DNA of 64,000 bases from Saprospiraceae bacterium (GTDB lineage Bacteria; Bacteroidota; Bacteroidia; Chitinophagales; Saprospiraceae), in contig JABAQQ010000011.1 of the NCBI GenBank assembly GCA_019187225.1, positions 248,001-312,000 on the forward strand, written 5' to 3'. The position numbers and the translations under genes were made by a program. The number at the start of each line of letters is the position of its first letter. Position 1 is the first letter of the stretch. The notes beneath the pieces were generated by a model. It saw only the letters and a list, made by a program, of their open reading frames with translations. It was not told the DNA's origin and made no database searches. Below, piece after piece: positions 32,401 to 43,441 of this stretch.

Positions 32401-33868
32401 ATTCAACCAATTGGCGGAATATGACCTGCTCAGTGTCAGGCAACGTGACTGTATTTGCGGGTTGTTTTCCAATATGCTGAAAATCAGCAATTTTTGTTCT
32501 GGAAATGGCGCTGCGGGCGTCCCGCCGCTGGATACCGAGACCCGCCTGCGCTGGAATATCTTCCAACACCATTATTCATCCGCGGGAATTCTCAACCATT
32601 CCAAAAAAGCCGCGCTGCTGGAATCCGCCCTTGCAGACGCCAGGGTATTGCACCGGCAAAACACGACGCGCTGGCGCAGTCAACTCGAAAAAACAACATT
32701 GGCACTGGCCAGAGCCTACACTGAGTGGGGGATATTTGAGCAGGGAAATGCGTATTCGGAAAAACTGTATCAGCAGGCGCTGCAATTGCTTGACAACTTC
32801 GGTACATTTAAAAACAATGAACCTGAACGCCTGAAAGCGCTGATTTTCAATCACATTCTTTTAGGCAATTGTTTGCTCTCCACCAACAGGATACCTGAAT
32901 CCGTCCGTCAGTATCAAACAGGCCTGGAAGTAACGCAACGCCTTTTACAGGACGCGCCTGCGGATTCCATGCCGGCTTATCGCAACGACCGCCAGGCGCC
33001 GTTGCTGACCCAATTGGGTCTGGCGCGTTTGCTGGAGGGCAATGCTGCCGCTGCCAGATCCGCTTACGAACAGGCCTACGACGCATTGACGCTGGGCCTT
33101 AATTCATTTTATTTCGGGCATGCCGCCTTGATCGAAAACAATGAGAGCGAGGCGCTTTTACAATACAGAGGGATATACAGCGAGGCGCAATTGGGCCAGG
33201 TGCTGTTTGAGATCGCCAGAATAGCGGATCGCTTCCCGGAACGCCAGCTCAAACTCAAAAAATTCGCATCGCAACTGCGCGACACCATCCTCGCCCAGCA
33301 TCCCGAAATGAAGCCGGAAGCGGTGGATTACTGGCTGGCCGACCAGCATACGACTTATGCTTTTGCCAACCAGCGATGGGAAGATGCCGTCGCCTGGAAC
33401 GAAAAAGGCCTTGCCGCGCTGGAAAAACTGGCCGGTGAGCAGGATGTGGCTTACCAATGGAGGAGTCGCAAACTCGACGCCCTGATATCCCGTTCCTACT
33501 ACCTCGTCTATCTGGGTAAAATCAGGCCGGAAGCATTTGCCCAGGCCATTTCAACCGCCGAAATGGCCGATGACTATGCAGAAAAAGAATATCCTTCTTA
33601 CCCCTACCGCGATTGGCTGAAGACCAACATCGCGCACGCCTGCGCGCTGCGCAACGGCCCCGGCGACCGGGAGAAGGCCATTGCTGTCTACCGGGATTTT
33701 TTGGGAAAACCCGGTTATAACTTTGACCACTGGGAACTGCTTCAAAAAGATTTTCGCGACATGTATCGCAGCGGCCTCCGCTGGACAGACCTGAAAGGCA
33801 TCATTGAAGCCATTAAACCTCCGAATGTGGAACTTACTGCCAAAGAATGGGAGGAGATAGGAGTTTAG
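29474..33868 (+). CDS. Giant secreted protein with WD40-like propeller and TPR-like repeats
   Basis: A 1464-residue protein of unknown function. Signal peptide 1-19 (ending YAAAQ) is followed by a Cys-containing N-terminal part (CKCYARRDF, FNCRCWDEAM), a coiled segment (about 75-125), a WD40/propeller region from about 180 to 800 (recurring SPDN(R/K), FSPDGSRL and DGTVVVWDM-type units) and a helical C-terminal half (about 830-1450) with TPR-like repeats (KLYQQALQLLDNFG, YQTGLEVTQRLL). Propeller plus TPR suggests a scaffold. The HD-PycTM gene starts 36 bp downstream but has its own -7 element. Confidence 0.7.
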   Translation: MRQILLFLVLLTSCYAAAQTVAPVVEKRCKCYARRDFVLHQGDTCFAITRAEADRYFNCRCWDEAMSLYRAAKSCADANQNTRPEMNRRIQMCRDSAEQELRRSEQAARRQFLHAAAANLADDAQELLKNYDRTTSYRLADFAGQYIAPEPNAECLQALFDAWYYVPPVQPGQTGSGLKVPFSYQLDYDLGGNVQARFGKNGQLYAFAPSNSVLYSWDAASWEPKTPLQIEKGLPHFDLSPDNRTMLFFSDRTLLFWRNPKDTFRVEVPGVSRYCFNTDGDEFFFFNGEQAKVYVLELRWGSIVAQRDYKNIQKRGDKGEKRPEPRLLTNVNFEIIGMAYEGGRLWLAGRDSIVVLEQSGGKDRQWKPVRSIGWSGKLPYNLAAIQMSPARRAAWTIATDSLHYFRLPEPGDSQQIASRLAGIQGNSLAIKPDCSWFAYTRYEQLGIASDSSDAHFGCYLQPGEEFRLMTGAVSPDNKWLAAATDTGTLKIWALYDWQSNVTASFSDASRVVFSQDGNQFACLRAGALQVFTTDQPDRMLFSEPTPSEEVLIDAMGKNWVAWRSDAALLNVKNIENGKKWELAVSSDMNSFLPVAFDEKGRFMAYAAGSDSVMVRHLQSGEVLARQSINGEVLQLRFVPGSSELLIIQSLTSGFYEEDQTIAKIWDPASASNKPRPVRLHGYKIGWSDIAPGGDQIAFSSGKDVRIFRCDNLLDERARIRPYGEHIVGAMSFHPDGSALAAGYEDGTVVVWDMTNGEARFHFKVADDWIDELSFSPDGSRLRLKTLSGQFYSCDISPDLIRAAAQNKNRRLTAFTPELIRNYGLEKALDDSGNFERLAESGDLPLIRSFFEYYRQQALSSNNIDRVQAYFQSASSLYAQLEDPAAQQALQPVMYEIYEDYNWKLLLREKNTEAQRVLMDFNRLFGKPLNGIKMSAHTALLRNDIPAAARQYADWTMRVFENVPSEPYEAMDSLERQFNQLAEYDLLSVRQRDCICGLFSNMLKISNFCSGNGAAGVPPLDTETRLRWNIFQHHYSSAGILNHSKKAALLESALADARVLHRQNTTRWRSQLEKTTLALARAYTEWGIFEQGNAYSEKLYQQALQLLDNFGTFKNNEPERLKALIFNHILLGNCLLSTNRIPESVRQYQTGLEVTQRLLQDAPADSMPAYRNDRQAPLLTQLGLARLLEGNAAAARSAYEQAYDALTLGLNSFYFGHAALIENNESEALLQYRGIYSEAQLGQVLFEIARIADRFPERQLKLKKFASQLRDTILAQHPEMKPEAVDYWLADQHTTYAFANQRWEDAVAWNEKGLAALEKLAGEQDVAYQWRSRKLDALISRSYYLVYLGKIRPEAFAQAISTAEMADDYAEKEYPSYPYRDWLKTNIAHACALRNGPGDREKAIAVYRDFLGKPGYNFDHWELLQKDFRDMYRSGLRWTDLKGIIEAIKPPNVELTAKEWEEIGV

Positions 33869-33877
33869 CAAAAGGTT

Positions 33878-33885
33878 TACCTTTG
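33878..33885 (+). promoter_or_regulatory. -7 element of the HD-PycTM gene
   Basis: TACCTTTG lies 19 bp before the ATG at 33905. No TTG at the -33 position. It implies a very short leader. Confidence 0.5.
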
Positions 33886-33904
33886 CCCGCCAACTTACAA
33901 GAAC

Positions 33905-35158
33905 ATGACTTCTCAAGAACAACTTCTGCAGGAAACAGAGCTTTACATCAGCGATTATTTCGCCAAACATATCTCGCCGGAATACGTCTTCCACGACTTC
34001 GAACACACCGTGCAGACGGTAGCGGCTGCGCGTGTCATTGGTGAAGGGTTCCAGTTGGACGACCGTGAAATGTTGCTGCTGGTATTAGCCACCTGGTTCC
34101 ATGATACGGGCTATTCCGAAGGGCCGAAAGACCATGAAGAACGCAGCTGCAACAATGCAGACCATTTCCTGCGAGGGAAAATACCAGATACTGACCTGGA
34201 CATTGTGCTGGCGCTGATCCGCGCTACCAAAGTGCCCCAACAACCCCAAAACGTTCTGGAGCAGATCATCTGCGATGCCGATCTCAGCCATCTCGGTATG
34301 GAAACTTATTGGGACCGCACCGGCAAATTCCGCCAGGAACTTATCCTCGCCCGGAAAACCGTGATGAGCGAACAGGATTGGGTTGACTTCGAACTCAATT
34401 TTATGCTCAACCACAACTACCACACCGCCGTCGCCAACGACCTTTTCAACAAACGCAAAGCAAAACACATCCAGCAACTCCTCAAACAAAAACGCCGCCT
34501 CAATCCCGATCAGGCCGCCACTATGGAAGAACTCGCTTTGCTGGACGACAAAGACAAAAAGAACGATATCTCAAAAATACTGAAAGAGAGCGAAAAAGAA
34601 CTGAAACAAGCCCGTATGGGACGCGGTGTGGAAACCATGTACCGCACTACCTATCGTACCCATACGAACCTGAGCGCCATGGCCGACAGCAAGGCCAACC
34701 TCATGCTTTCGGTAAATGCCATCGTTATCTCCATCCTCGTCAGCAGTCTGCTGCCTAAACTTTTGGAGGCCTTGGAGACGCAGGACAAGCTCTTGTACCG
34801 GTTGGCCATACCTACTGCGTTTCTTACGCTGACGTGCCTTGGGTCTATGATCTATGCTACCCTCGCCACCCGCCCCAAAGTGACCGAAGGCAAAGTGACC
34901 CGTGAATCCATCAAACAACGCAAAGCCAATCTGCTCTTCTTTGGCAATTTCTACAACATGCCGCTTGAAGATTTTCAATGGGGCGTCAATGAAATGCTCA
35001 AGGACTCGGATTTTCTGTACAGCTCGATGAGTCGCGACCTTTATTTCCTCGGCATCGTATTGGCACAGAAATACCGTTACCTGAGCATTTGCTACAATAT
35101 TTTTATGTACGGCCTCATTGTCTCCGTGGCAGCATTTGCCATTGCATTTGCCGTTTAA
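33905..35158 (+). CDS. HD phosphohydrolase fused to a Pycsar-type (PycTM/DUF5706) membrane domain
   Basis: A 417-residue two-part protein. The N-terminal HD domain (about 25-180) has all metal ligands: His34, His66-Asp67 (TWFHDTGY) and Asp124 (CDAD). A coiled linker (about 195-240) leads to the DUF5706/PycTM domain (243-417), with helices at about 265-285, 297-320 and 395-417 and the GVETMYRTTYRTHTNLSAMAD entry motif. In Pycsar defence, PycTM proteins are cyclic-nucleotide-activated membrane effectors made next to a PycC cyclase. No cyclase gene is present in this window. The HD part could destroy or control a nucleotide signal; that is inference. This architecture exists in other Bacteroidota and is often labelled phosphohydrolase. 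Confidence 0.85.
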   Translation: MTSQEQLLQETELYISDYFAKHISPEYVFHDFEHTVQTVAAARVIGEGFQLDDREMLLLVLATWFHDTGYSEGPKDHEERSCNNADHFLRGKIPDTDLDIVLALIRATKVPQQPQNVLEQIICDADLSHLGMETYWDRTGKFRQELILARKTVMSEQDWVDFELNFMLNHNYHTAVANDLFNKRKAKHIQQLLKQKRRLNPDQAATMEELALLDDKDKKNDISKILKESEKELKQARMGRGVETMYRTTYRTHTNLSAMADSKANLMLSVNAIVISILVSSLLPKLLEALETQDKLLYRLAIPTAFLTLTCLGSMIYATLATRPKVTEGKVTRESIKQRKANLLFFGNFYNMPLEDFQWGVNEMLKDSDFLYSSMSRDLYFLGIVLAQKYRYLSICYNIFMYGLIVSVAAFAIAFAV

Positions 35159-35242
35159 AGGGTTTCTGGTTTCCGGTTGGAAGGTTTCTGGTTGAGTCCG
35201 GCCTTCAAATCTACAAACCTTCAAACCTTCAAACCATTTTCA
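35156..35242. repeat. Word-repeat module GGTTTCTGGTTGGAA / CCTTCAAA before the GT2 gene
   Basis: G-rich words GGTTTCTGGTTTCCGGTTGGAAGGTTTCTGGTTG (35160-35193) are followed by C-rich AACCTTCAAACCTTCAAACC (about 35216-35236), ending 8 bp before the GTG start. The G-rich word is the one found at 6181-6235. Confidence 0.8.
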
Positions 35243-35243
35243 A

Positions 35244-35972
35244 GTGTCCGCACTCGTCATCATACCCACTTACAACGAACGCGAAAACGCCGAGGCCATC
35301 ATCCGGGCGGTGTTTGCTTTGCCGGAGTCCTTCCACGTCCTCATCGTGGACGACGGTTCGCCCGACGGGACGGCGCAAATCGTTCGCGACTTGCAAAACG
35401 AGTTCAACGACCGCCTGCACCTGCTCGAACGCCGCGGTAAACTCGGTCTGGGCACGGCTTACATTGCCGGTTTCCGATGGGGGCTGTTACGCGACTATGA
35501 ATATTTCTTTGAAATGGACGCGGACTTCTCGCACAGTCCTACCGACCTGCTCCGTCTGCTCGCCAAATGCCGCGACGAAGGCGCCGACGTGGCCGTAGGA
35601 TCGCGCTATTGCGCTGGTGGCAAAGTGCAAAACTGGCCCAAAGACCGCATCTTCCTTTCCTACGGCGCTTCCCTCTACACCCGCAGTATCCTCTGGATGC
35701 CCGTAGCCGACCCTACCGCGGGATTTATCTGCTACCGCCGCAAAGTGTTGGAAACGATGGACCTGGATAAAATCCGTTTCGTCGGTTATGCCTTCCAGAT
35801 CGAAATGAAATACGCAGCCTACTCACTTGGATTCAAAGTGCGCGAAGTGCCCATCACGTTCAAAGACCGCGAAAAAGGGCAATCGAAAATGTCGTTGCAC
35901 ATTATCCGGGAAGCGATGCTGGGGGTGGTACAGATCAGGTGGAGGGGGATGAGAGGGGGGTATGGGAAATAA
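35244..35972 (+). CDS. Polyprenol monophosphomannose synthase-like GT2 glycosyltransferase
   Basis: A 242-residue GT-A enzyme of family 2, like dolichyl/polyprenyl-phosphate mannose synthase. The N-terminal VIIPTYNERENAEAII, VDDGSPDGT, the DADFSH variant of the metal motif and the REKGQSKMSL acceptor loop are visible. It has no membrane helices. It uses a nucleotide sugar to charge polyprenyl phosphate for cell-wall or protein glycosylation. GTG 35244 is the only sensible start, giving MSALVIIPTYNE. The word module precedes it immediately. Confidence 0.9.
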   Translation: MSALVIIPTYNERENAEAIIRAVFALPESFHVLIVDDGSPDGTAQIVRDLQNEFNDRLHLLERRGKLGLGTAYIAGFRWGLLRDYEYFFEMDADFSHSPTDLLRLLAKCRDEGADVAVGSRYCAGGKVQNWPKDRIFLSYGASLYTRSILWMPVADPTAGFICYRRKVLETMDLDKIRFVGYAFQIEMKYAAYSLGFKVREVPITFKDREKGQSKMSLHIIREAMLGVVQIRWRGMRGGYGK

Positions 35973-35974
35973 GA

Positions 35975-37084
35975 TCACCTCCTCAATACCTCCACATCAA
36001 ACCCCAACGCCCGCAACTTATCCTCACTCAATTCATCCAGGTTTTTAATTTCCAGCACCTTCCCGTCTTTGTTTTTGAATGTCAGGATCACTTCCTCACG
36101 GCTTTCGGCATTCTGACGCGCTTGTTCGGCCTGCGCGGAAAGTTCGTTGGCCTGACGGATGGCGGTGTTGAGTTGTTCGAGCGCGGCGCGTTCTTTGTCT
36201 TGCGCTTCGTGGAGGTGGCGCTGCATTTCGGCGGTTCGGTAGATGCTTTCGTTGAGCGTTTTTTTCAGATCTTCCACCTGCGCTTTGGCGGCGGCGAGCT
36301 CCTGTTCGCGGGCTTTTTTCTCCTCTTCGGCTTTCATGGCTTCGAGGCGGGCTTTTTCAGCTTTTTCACGGCGTGCGATCTCTTCGTTGTTGATCAGGTC
36401 GTTGCAATTCTGGAGCGACAGCAATTTTTCCAGGCTCACTAAGTCAACGGACACGATGTAATCCAGTTTGAACTGGTCGCTGCTGCTGAATACTTCGCCG
36501 CCCACGCTGAACACGACGCCGCTCACTTCCGAATTTCCCACCACTTTCTGGAAAGCGCGGGTATACACCGTCGTGAGTTTGGCGGAGCGGATGTAGTAGG
36601 TTTTTTTGCGCGTTTCGGGCGCGACGTTCGTGGCGGCGCGGCAGATCTCCACATAGGGAATATAGTCCTCCGGCAAGAAGGAGTACCCCACGTCGGTCAG
36701 GATGATCTCGTAAATATTATCCTTCTCGATTTTTGTGGAAGCGATGCAGTAGGCGCCGTTGAGTTTGAATTTCGAGTCAATTTTGGCGCTGTAGATCACG
36801 TCGGAGGTGGAAGTGGTGACCACCGGCGGCTTGTCCTGCCGGACGAAGCGGGTGAGCACGGTGGTTTTGTTGCCGTCTATCATCACCATGGTGCCGGTGA
36901 GTTGGTCAATTTTGTGGACAAAACCGGAAAGCCCCTTGATGAAGGTGCGTTGTTTGTACGTATCCGGCAGATCGAAGCCGAGAGAGGATGGCGTGAGTTT
37001 GATTTTCCGGGACGACTGTGCAGGCAGTAGAGCACTGAAAAGCAATAAGAGCGAAACAACGCAGAGGCGAAGCGGCAGATTCAT
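35975..37084 (-). CDS. Exported coiled-coil protein, unknown function
   Basis: A 369-residue protein with signal peptide (MNLPLRLCVVSLLLLFSALLPAQ) from ATG 37084. Residues 25-240 form a beta-rich domain with IYEIILTDVGYSFLPEDYIPYVEIC and a VEICRAATNVAPETRKKTYYIRSAKLTTVYTRAF segment. Residues about 245-335 are a long, strongly charged coiled coil (REKAEKARLEAMKAEEEKKAREQ). No family is recognised. It is the last gene of a likely operon deoC-SPOR-rodA-this. Confidence 0.6.
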   Translation of the reverse strand: MNLPLRLCVVSLLLLFSALLPAQSSRKIKLTPSSLGFDLPDTYKQRTFIKGLSGFVHKIDQLTGTMVMIDGNKTTVLTRFVRQDKPPVVTTSTSDVIYSAKIDSKFKLNGAYCIASTKIEKDNIYEIILTDVGYSFLPEDYIPYVEICRAATNVAPETRKKTYYIRSAKLTTVYTRAFQKVVGNSEVSGVVFSVGGEVFSSSDQFKLDYIVSVDLVSLEKLLSLQNCNDLINNEEIARREKAEKARLEAMKAEEEKKAREQELAAAKAQVEDLKKTLNESIYRTAEMQRHLHEAQDKERAALEQLNTAIRQANELSAQAEQARQNAESREEVILTFKNKDGKVLEIKNLDELSEDKLRALGFDVEVLRR

Positions 37085-37184
37085 CGTTTTGAAAAATATT
37101 TTAAGCGCCTGGAACGCAAAACCAGCGACGGAATTTTGTGGAAAACCTCGATTTTTATCAAAAAAGGCCACTTTTTGTCGCCTG

Positions 37185-38669
37185 TCAGGCCAAATTTCGG
37201 TTGCTGTCCAATTTTAACAACACCCCGATCATCAGCGAAAATCCGATGAGCGACGAGCCGCCGTAACTCAGAAAGGGCAGCGGAATGCCGATGATGGGGA
37301 AAAGGCCCATCGTCATGCCGATGTTTACAATAAAGTGGATAAAAATGATACCCGCCACACAATAGGCGTATACGCGGGAAAAATTGGATCGCTGGCGTTC
37401 TGCGATGATGGTAATATAGTACAGCAGATAGGCAAAAAGCCCTACGACGATGGTCACGCCGAGAAAACCGTGTTCTTCGCCGACTGTGCAAAAAATAAAG
37501 TCGGTGGTTTGCTCCGGCACGTATTTCAGTTTGGTCATGTTGCCGTCCAGGTACCCTTTTCCGATGAAGCCGCCCGAGCCGATGGCCATTTTGGAGTGCA
37601 ACATGTTGTAAGCTGAACCGCGCGCGTCGGCAGCCGTAGTTTTGGAGGGATTGAGCCACACATTGATGCGCTGCTGCTGGTGAGGCGCAAGCAGTTGGGT
37701 ACTGGCAAAATTCGCCGCAAATACCAACCCGCAGGCGAGCAGCAACAACGATAACCTGATGAGAAGAGCATTTTGTATCAGGCTGTTTTTTCGCCAGTAA
37801 CTGTAAAAAAAGGCTATTGAAGCCAGCAAAAAATGCGGCGCCAGCATGTACAGATCGAGGTTGGGAACCTCTTCGGGTGTTTTCCCAAAAGTTTCCAGGA
37901 TCATGGGGGAAATAAGCGGCCAGCAGATCGTGAGCGTGATGGTCAGGCCCCAAAGCGTCCACCATACCCTGTTATGATCGCGGAAGGGTTTCAGCAGCGT
38001 GAAATTGTATATCCAGATATAAACGGCCATCACATAAGCCGGATTCCAGGCCAGGCCGAAAATGACGCTCAATACGACAATTCCACCCAAAAAATACCAG
38101 GTCCACGACAATCCTTCACGATATAACACCAGAAAGAAGGAGAAAAAGATCAGAGCCGAGCCGGTATCTGATTGGGCAAGAATGATGCCTACCGGTACAA
38201 GGAAAATCAGGAACGCAGTAATGCGACTCTTCCAGGTGCGGAGGTCTACACCGGTGGAACTCAAATATCCGGCCAACGCGAGGCAGGTGCCGAATTTGGC
38301 CAGTTCGGATGGCTGAAACGAGAATCCGCCGAATTGATACCACGCCAATGCGCCGTTGACCTCCCGCCCAAAAATCAGCGTTCCCGGTAGCAGAATTATC
38401 GTAACCAGGTAAATAATGAAACTATACGTTCGCCAAAACGCCCAATCCGTCATCATGATCACAAAGATCAGCGCGAAACAGACCAGGATGAACAGCATTT
38501 GTTTGCCTGCATTGTTGCTCAGGTCGAAAATGCCGAGCGTAGGCAGGTTCGGGTTGTAATTGACAGAATATATCATCAGCCATCCCACCGTGACCAATGC
38601 CAGGTAAAGCCAGACAAGCCGTTTGTCAATGTCGCCGATCGCGAAAGTGGTGCGTTTGGGTGCCGCCAT
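37185..38669 (-). CDS. rodA: Rod-shape determining peptidoglycan polymerase RodA
   Basis: A 494-residue SEDS-family membrane protein with about ten helices. SEDS enzymes polymerise lipid II glycans for cell elongation. Family marks: NGALAWYQFGGFSFQPSELAKF, the LAPHQQQRINVWLNP loop, DFIFCTVGEEHGFLG and the end motif IPLPFLSYGGSSLIG. Length is above the usual 380-420 because of an extended middle loop and helices. A SPOR-domain protein sits directly upstream (45 bp), a common cell-envelope pairing. mreB/mreC/pbp2 are not in the window. Confidence 0.93.
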   Translation of the reverse strand: MAAPKRTTFAIGDIDKRLVWLYLALVTVGWLMIYSVNYNPNLPTLGIFDLSNNAGKQMLFILVCFALIFVIMMTDWAFWRTYSFIIYLVTIILLPGTLIFGREVNGALAWYQFGGFSFQPSELAKFGTCLALAGYLSSTGVDLRTWKSRITAFLIFLVPVGIILAQSDTGSALIFFSFFLVLYREGLSWTWYFLGGIVVLSVIFGLAWNPAYVMAVYIWIYNFTLLKPFRDHNRVWWTLWGLTITLTICWPLISPMILETFGKTPEEVPNLDLYMLAPHFLLASIAFFYSYWRKNSLIQNALLIRLSLLLLACGLVFAANFASTQLLAPHQQQRINVWLNPSKTTAADARGSAYNMLHSKMAIGSGGFIGKGYLDGNMTKLKYVPEQTTDFIFCTVGEEHGFLGVTIVVGLFAYLLYYITIIAERQRSNFSRVYAYCVAGIIFIHFIVNIGMTMGLFPIIGIPLPFLSYGGSSLIGFSLMIGVLLKLDSNRNLA

Positions 38670-38714
38670 GTAGTGAATGATAGAGGAATGCGGGAGACGT
38701 TAAATAGCCCGGAT

Positions 38715-39197
38715 TTATTGTTCCAAAAAGTCGCGGGGGTGAATGTTTGTATCCCTTGCCGGGTAAGCGCCGGCATATTCAGTGAGCGTGGCTAAAAATG
38801 CCTGTGCTTCCAATCTGCTTCTGAAAGCGCCCACCCGCAATTTGTAGTATGGTTTTTCGTGCATCCAATCGGCCGGCACATCGGGATATTGAATGCGGAA
38901 ACGGTTGCGCGCATCCTCCACCTGCTGGCGGTCGGCGGTGGCCATGATCTGTATCCGCCATCCTTCCACGCGCGGATTGGCGCGGTTGCTATTGGTCCAG
39001 CTGCGGAACAACTGGGAAATTTTAGGGTCTTCATTGAGTTGGATTTCCTGGCCCCTGAGGGTATTTGGGCTCGCACCCGAAAGTGCGAGTACAAGAACCA
39101 TCGGGGCCAAAACTCCGCCCTGCGACGAAATGCCGCACAGGCCGAACCGGCGGGTTCCGGTAAAATGACGGAAAAAGGGGACAAGCGGGTGTTTCAT
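38715..39197 (-). CDS. SPOR domain-containing exported protein
   Basis: A 160-residue protein with an N-terminal signal or membrane helix (about 28-48) and a C-terminal SPOR domain (about 82-158: GWRIQIMATADRQQVEDARNRF to KLRVGAFRSRLEAQAFLATL). SPOR domains bind denuded peptidoglycan strands at division or remodelling sites. It lies between deoC and rodA on the same strand with gaps of 36 and 45 bp. Confidence 0.85.
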   Translation of the reverse strand: MKHPLVPFFRHFTGTRRFGLCGISSQGGVLAPMVLVLALSGASPNTLRGQEIQLNEDPKISQLFRSWTNSNRANPRVEGWRIQIMATADRQQVEDARNRFRIQYPDVPADWMHEKPYYKLRVGAFRSRLEAQAFLATLTEYAGAYPARDTNIHPRDFLEQ

Positions 39198-39233
39198 AAA
39201 AACAGCCTGAAGATTTACAATTCCAAAATAACT

Positions 39234-39893
39234 TCATTTCGCCATACCGATGATATCCAGCGACGCCGAGGTGCCGAGCCGGTCCGCCCCCGCTTCGATC
39301 AGCGCTTTCGCAATTTCGGTCGTGCGGATACCGCCGGCGGCTTTGATCTTAATGCCGTTGGAAGCGGCACGTCTCAAATGACGCACCATTTCCGGTGTGG
39401 CGGGGAAACCGTGAAAGCCGGTTCCGGTTTTGAGCCATGCCACGCGGGCTTCGGCTGCAAGTTCGCAAATTTTTTTGATTTCATCGTCCGTCAGCAGGCC
39501 GCATTCGAGAATGAGTTTTAGGGTGCGACCGCGCATGTGCGTTGCCAGCGCCACTCCTTCGATGTCGTGTTTGACATGATTCCAGTTGTCGCTTTTTACC
39601 GCCGAAATGTTGATGACTGCATCAATGTCGTCGGCGCCTTCTTCCAATGCCCGTTTGATCTCTTCACTCTTGGCCGGAATGGCCGAATACCCCATCGGGA
39701 ATCCGACAACGGTCGCGACCCTTATGCGGGTGCCGTCGCCCAAAATGCGCCGTGCTTCCCGCACATAGAGCGGTGGAATGCACACGCCTGCAAATCCGTA
39801 TTTTTTTGCTTCTTCGCATACCCGGCGTACATCTGTAAGAGTGGTATCGGGTTTCAGAATGGTGTGTTCGATAAATTGTGCTAATTCAGACAT
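39234..39893 (-). CDS. deoC: Deoxyribose-phosphate aldolase
   Basis: DeoC splits 2-deoxyribose 5-phosphate to acetaldehyde and glyceraldehyde 3-phosphate in deoxynucleoside breakdown. The 219-residue barrel has the catalytic Asp91 (DDIDAVINI), the Schiff-base Lys155 (WLKTGTGF) and Lys184 (IKIKAAGGIR). ATG 39893 is chosen; the frame upstream to 39929 is unsupported. First gene of the likely operon with SPOR and rodA. Confidence 0.95.
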   Translation of the reverse strand: MSELAQFIEHTILKPDTTLTDVRRVCEEAKKYGFAGVCIPPLYVREARRILGDGTRIRVATVVGFPMGYSAIPAKSEEIKRALEEGADDIDAVINISAVKSDNWNHVKHDIEGVALATHMRGRTLKLILECGLLTDDEIKKICELAAEARVAWLKTGTGFHGFPATPEMVRHLRRAASNGIKIKAAGGIRTTEIAKALIEAGADRLGTSASLDIIGMAK

Positions 39894-40377
39894 CGGGAGA
39901 AATCCGGGCTTTTTCAATGGCCGGTACAAATATCTTCAGACGGAAAAGATTATACCAAAAAATCAGTATGAAGGATCAAGCAAGGGTTAATTGTAGTGGA
40001 TATCAGTATGCAGACATTCATTAAAACGCAGCAAATAAATGACAACCAACAACTAATAACCAACGATGGGAAGCCGAAAACGAAAAAACGGTGAGCGATT
40101 TCGTAAAATGAGCCTCCCCGCATGATTCCGAACGGGAAGGCTCAAGAGTGCTTTCATGTGGTTTTCCAAGGCGACAAAAGTAATATAACCCCGTTGGTTT
40201 ATGATAAATCCTTTTAAAATTTATAGCATTCAGCGTGAAAAACTTTCAGGTTGTCGGATTGGTGACGTTTTAGCCTGAAAACTTTTTGTTTTAAAATCTC
40301 TTTTATAAACTTTGTCTTTTCCCTACTTTTGCCATTTCCCCAAAACCTCTTCTTCACCGGCGTTGTTTTCCCGGACT
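39894..40377. other. 484-bp gap with possible small RNA and weak promoters
   Basis: No protein gene is seen. It contains a candidate small RNA on the minus strand (see 40085-40182) and a -7 element TACTTTTG on the plus strand (40324-40331) for the second uvrA, 47 bp before its ATG. Around 40020-40075 are ACAACCAACAACTAATAACC-type words. Confidence 0.6.
40085..40182 (-). ncRNA. Candidate structured small RNA or leader
   Basis: On the minus strand a TACTTTTG -7 element (40182-40175) is followed about 32 bp later by a GC-rich stem: GAGCCTTCCC (40143-40134) and GGGGAGGCTC (40119-40110), 9 of 10 paired, with a 14-base loop CGTTCGGAATCATG approximately. Beyond it CCGTTTTTTCG (about 40092-40082) could be a termination tract. 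A transcript of about 85 bases would result. It might instead be an early leader of deoC. Bacteroidota carry several unclassified RNA motifs (for example Flavo-1) with which it should be compared. Confidence 0.35.
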
Positions 40378-43377
<3,000 letters not shown>

Positions 43378-43441
43378 GCGGACGACAACGTTGTACACCC
43401 TAACCTAAATCTCCCCGCAAACCCTCACCTTTGCCGTTCAA

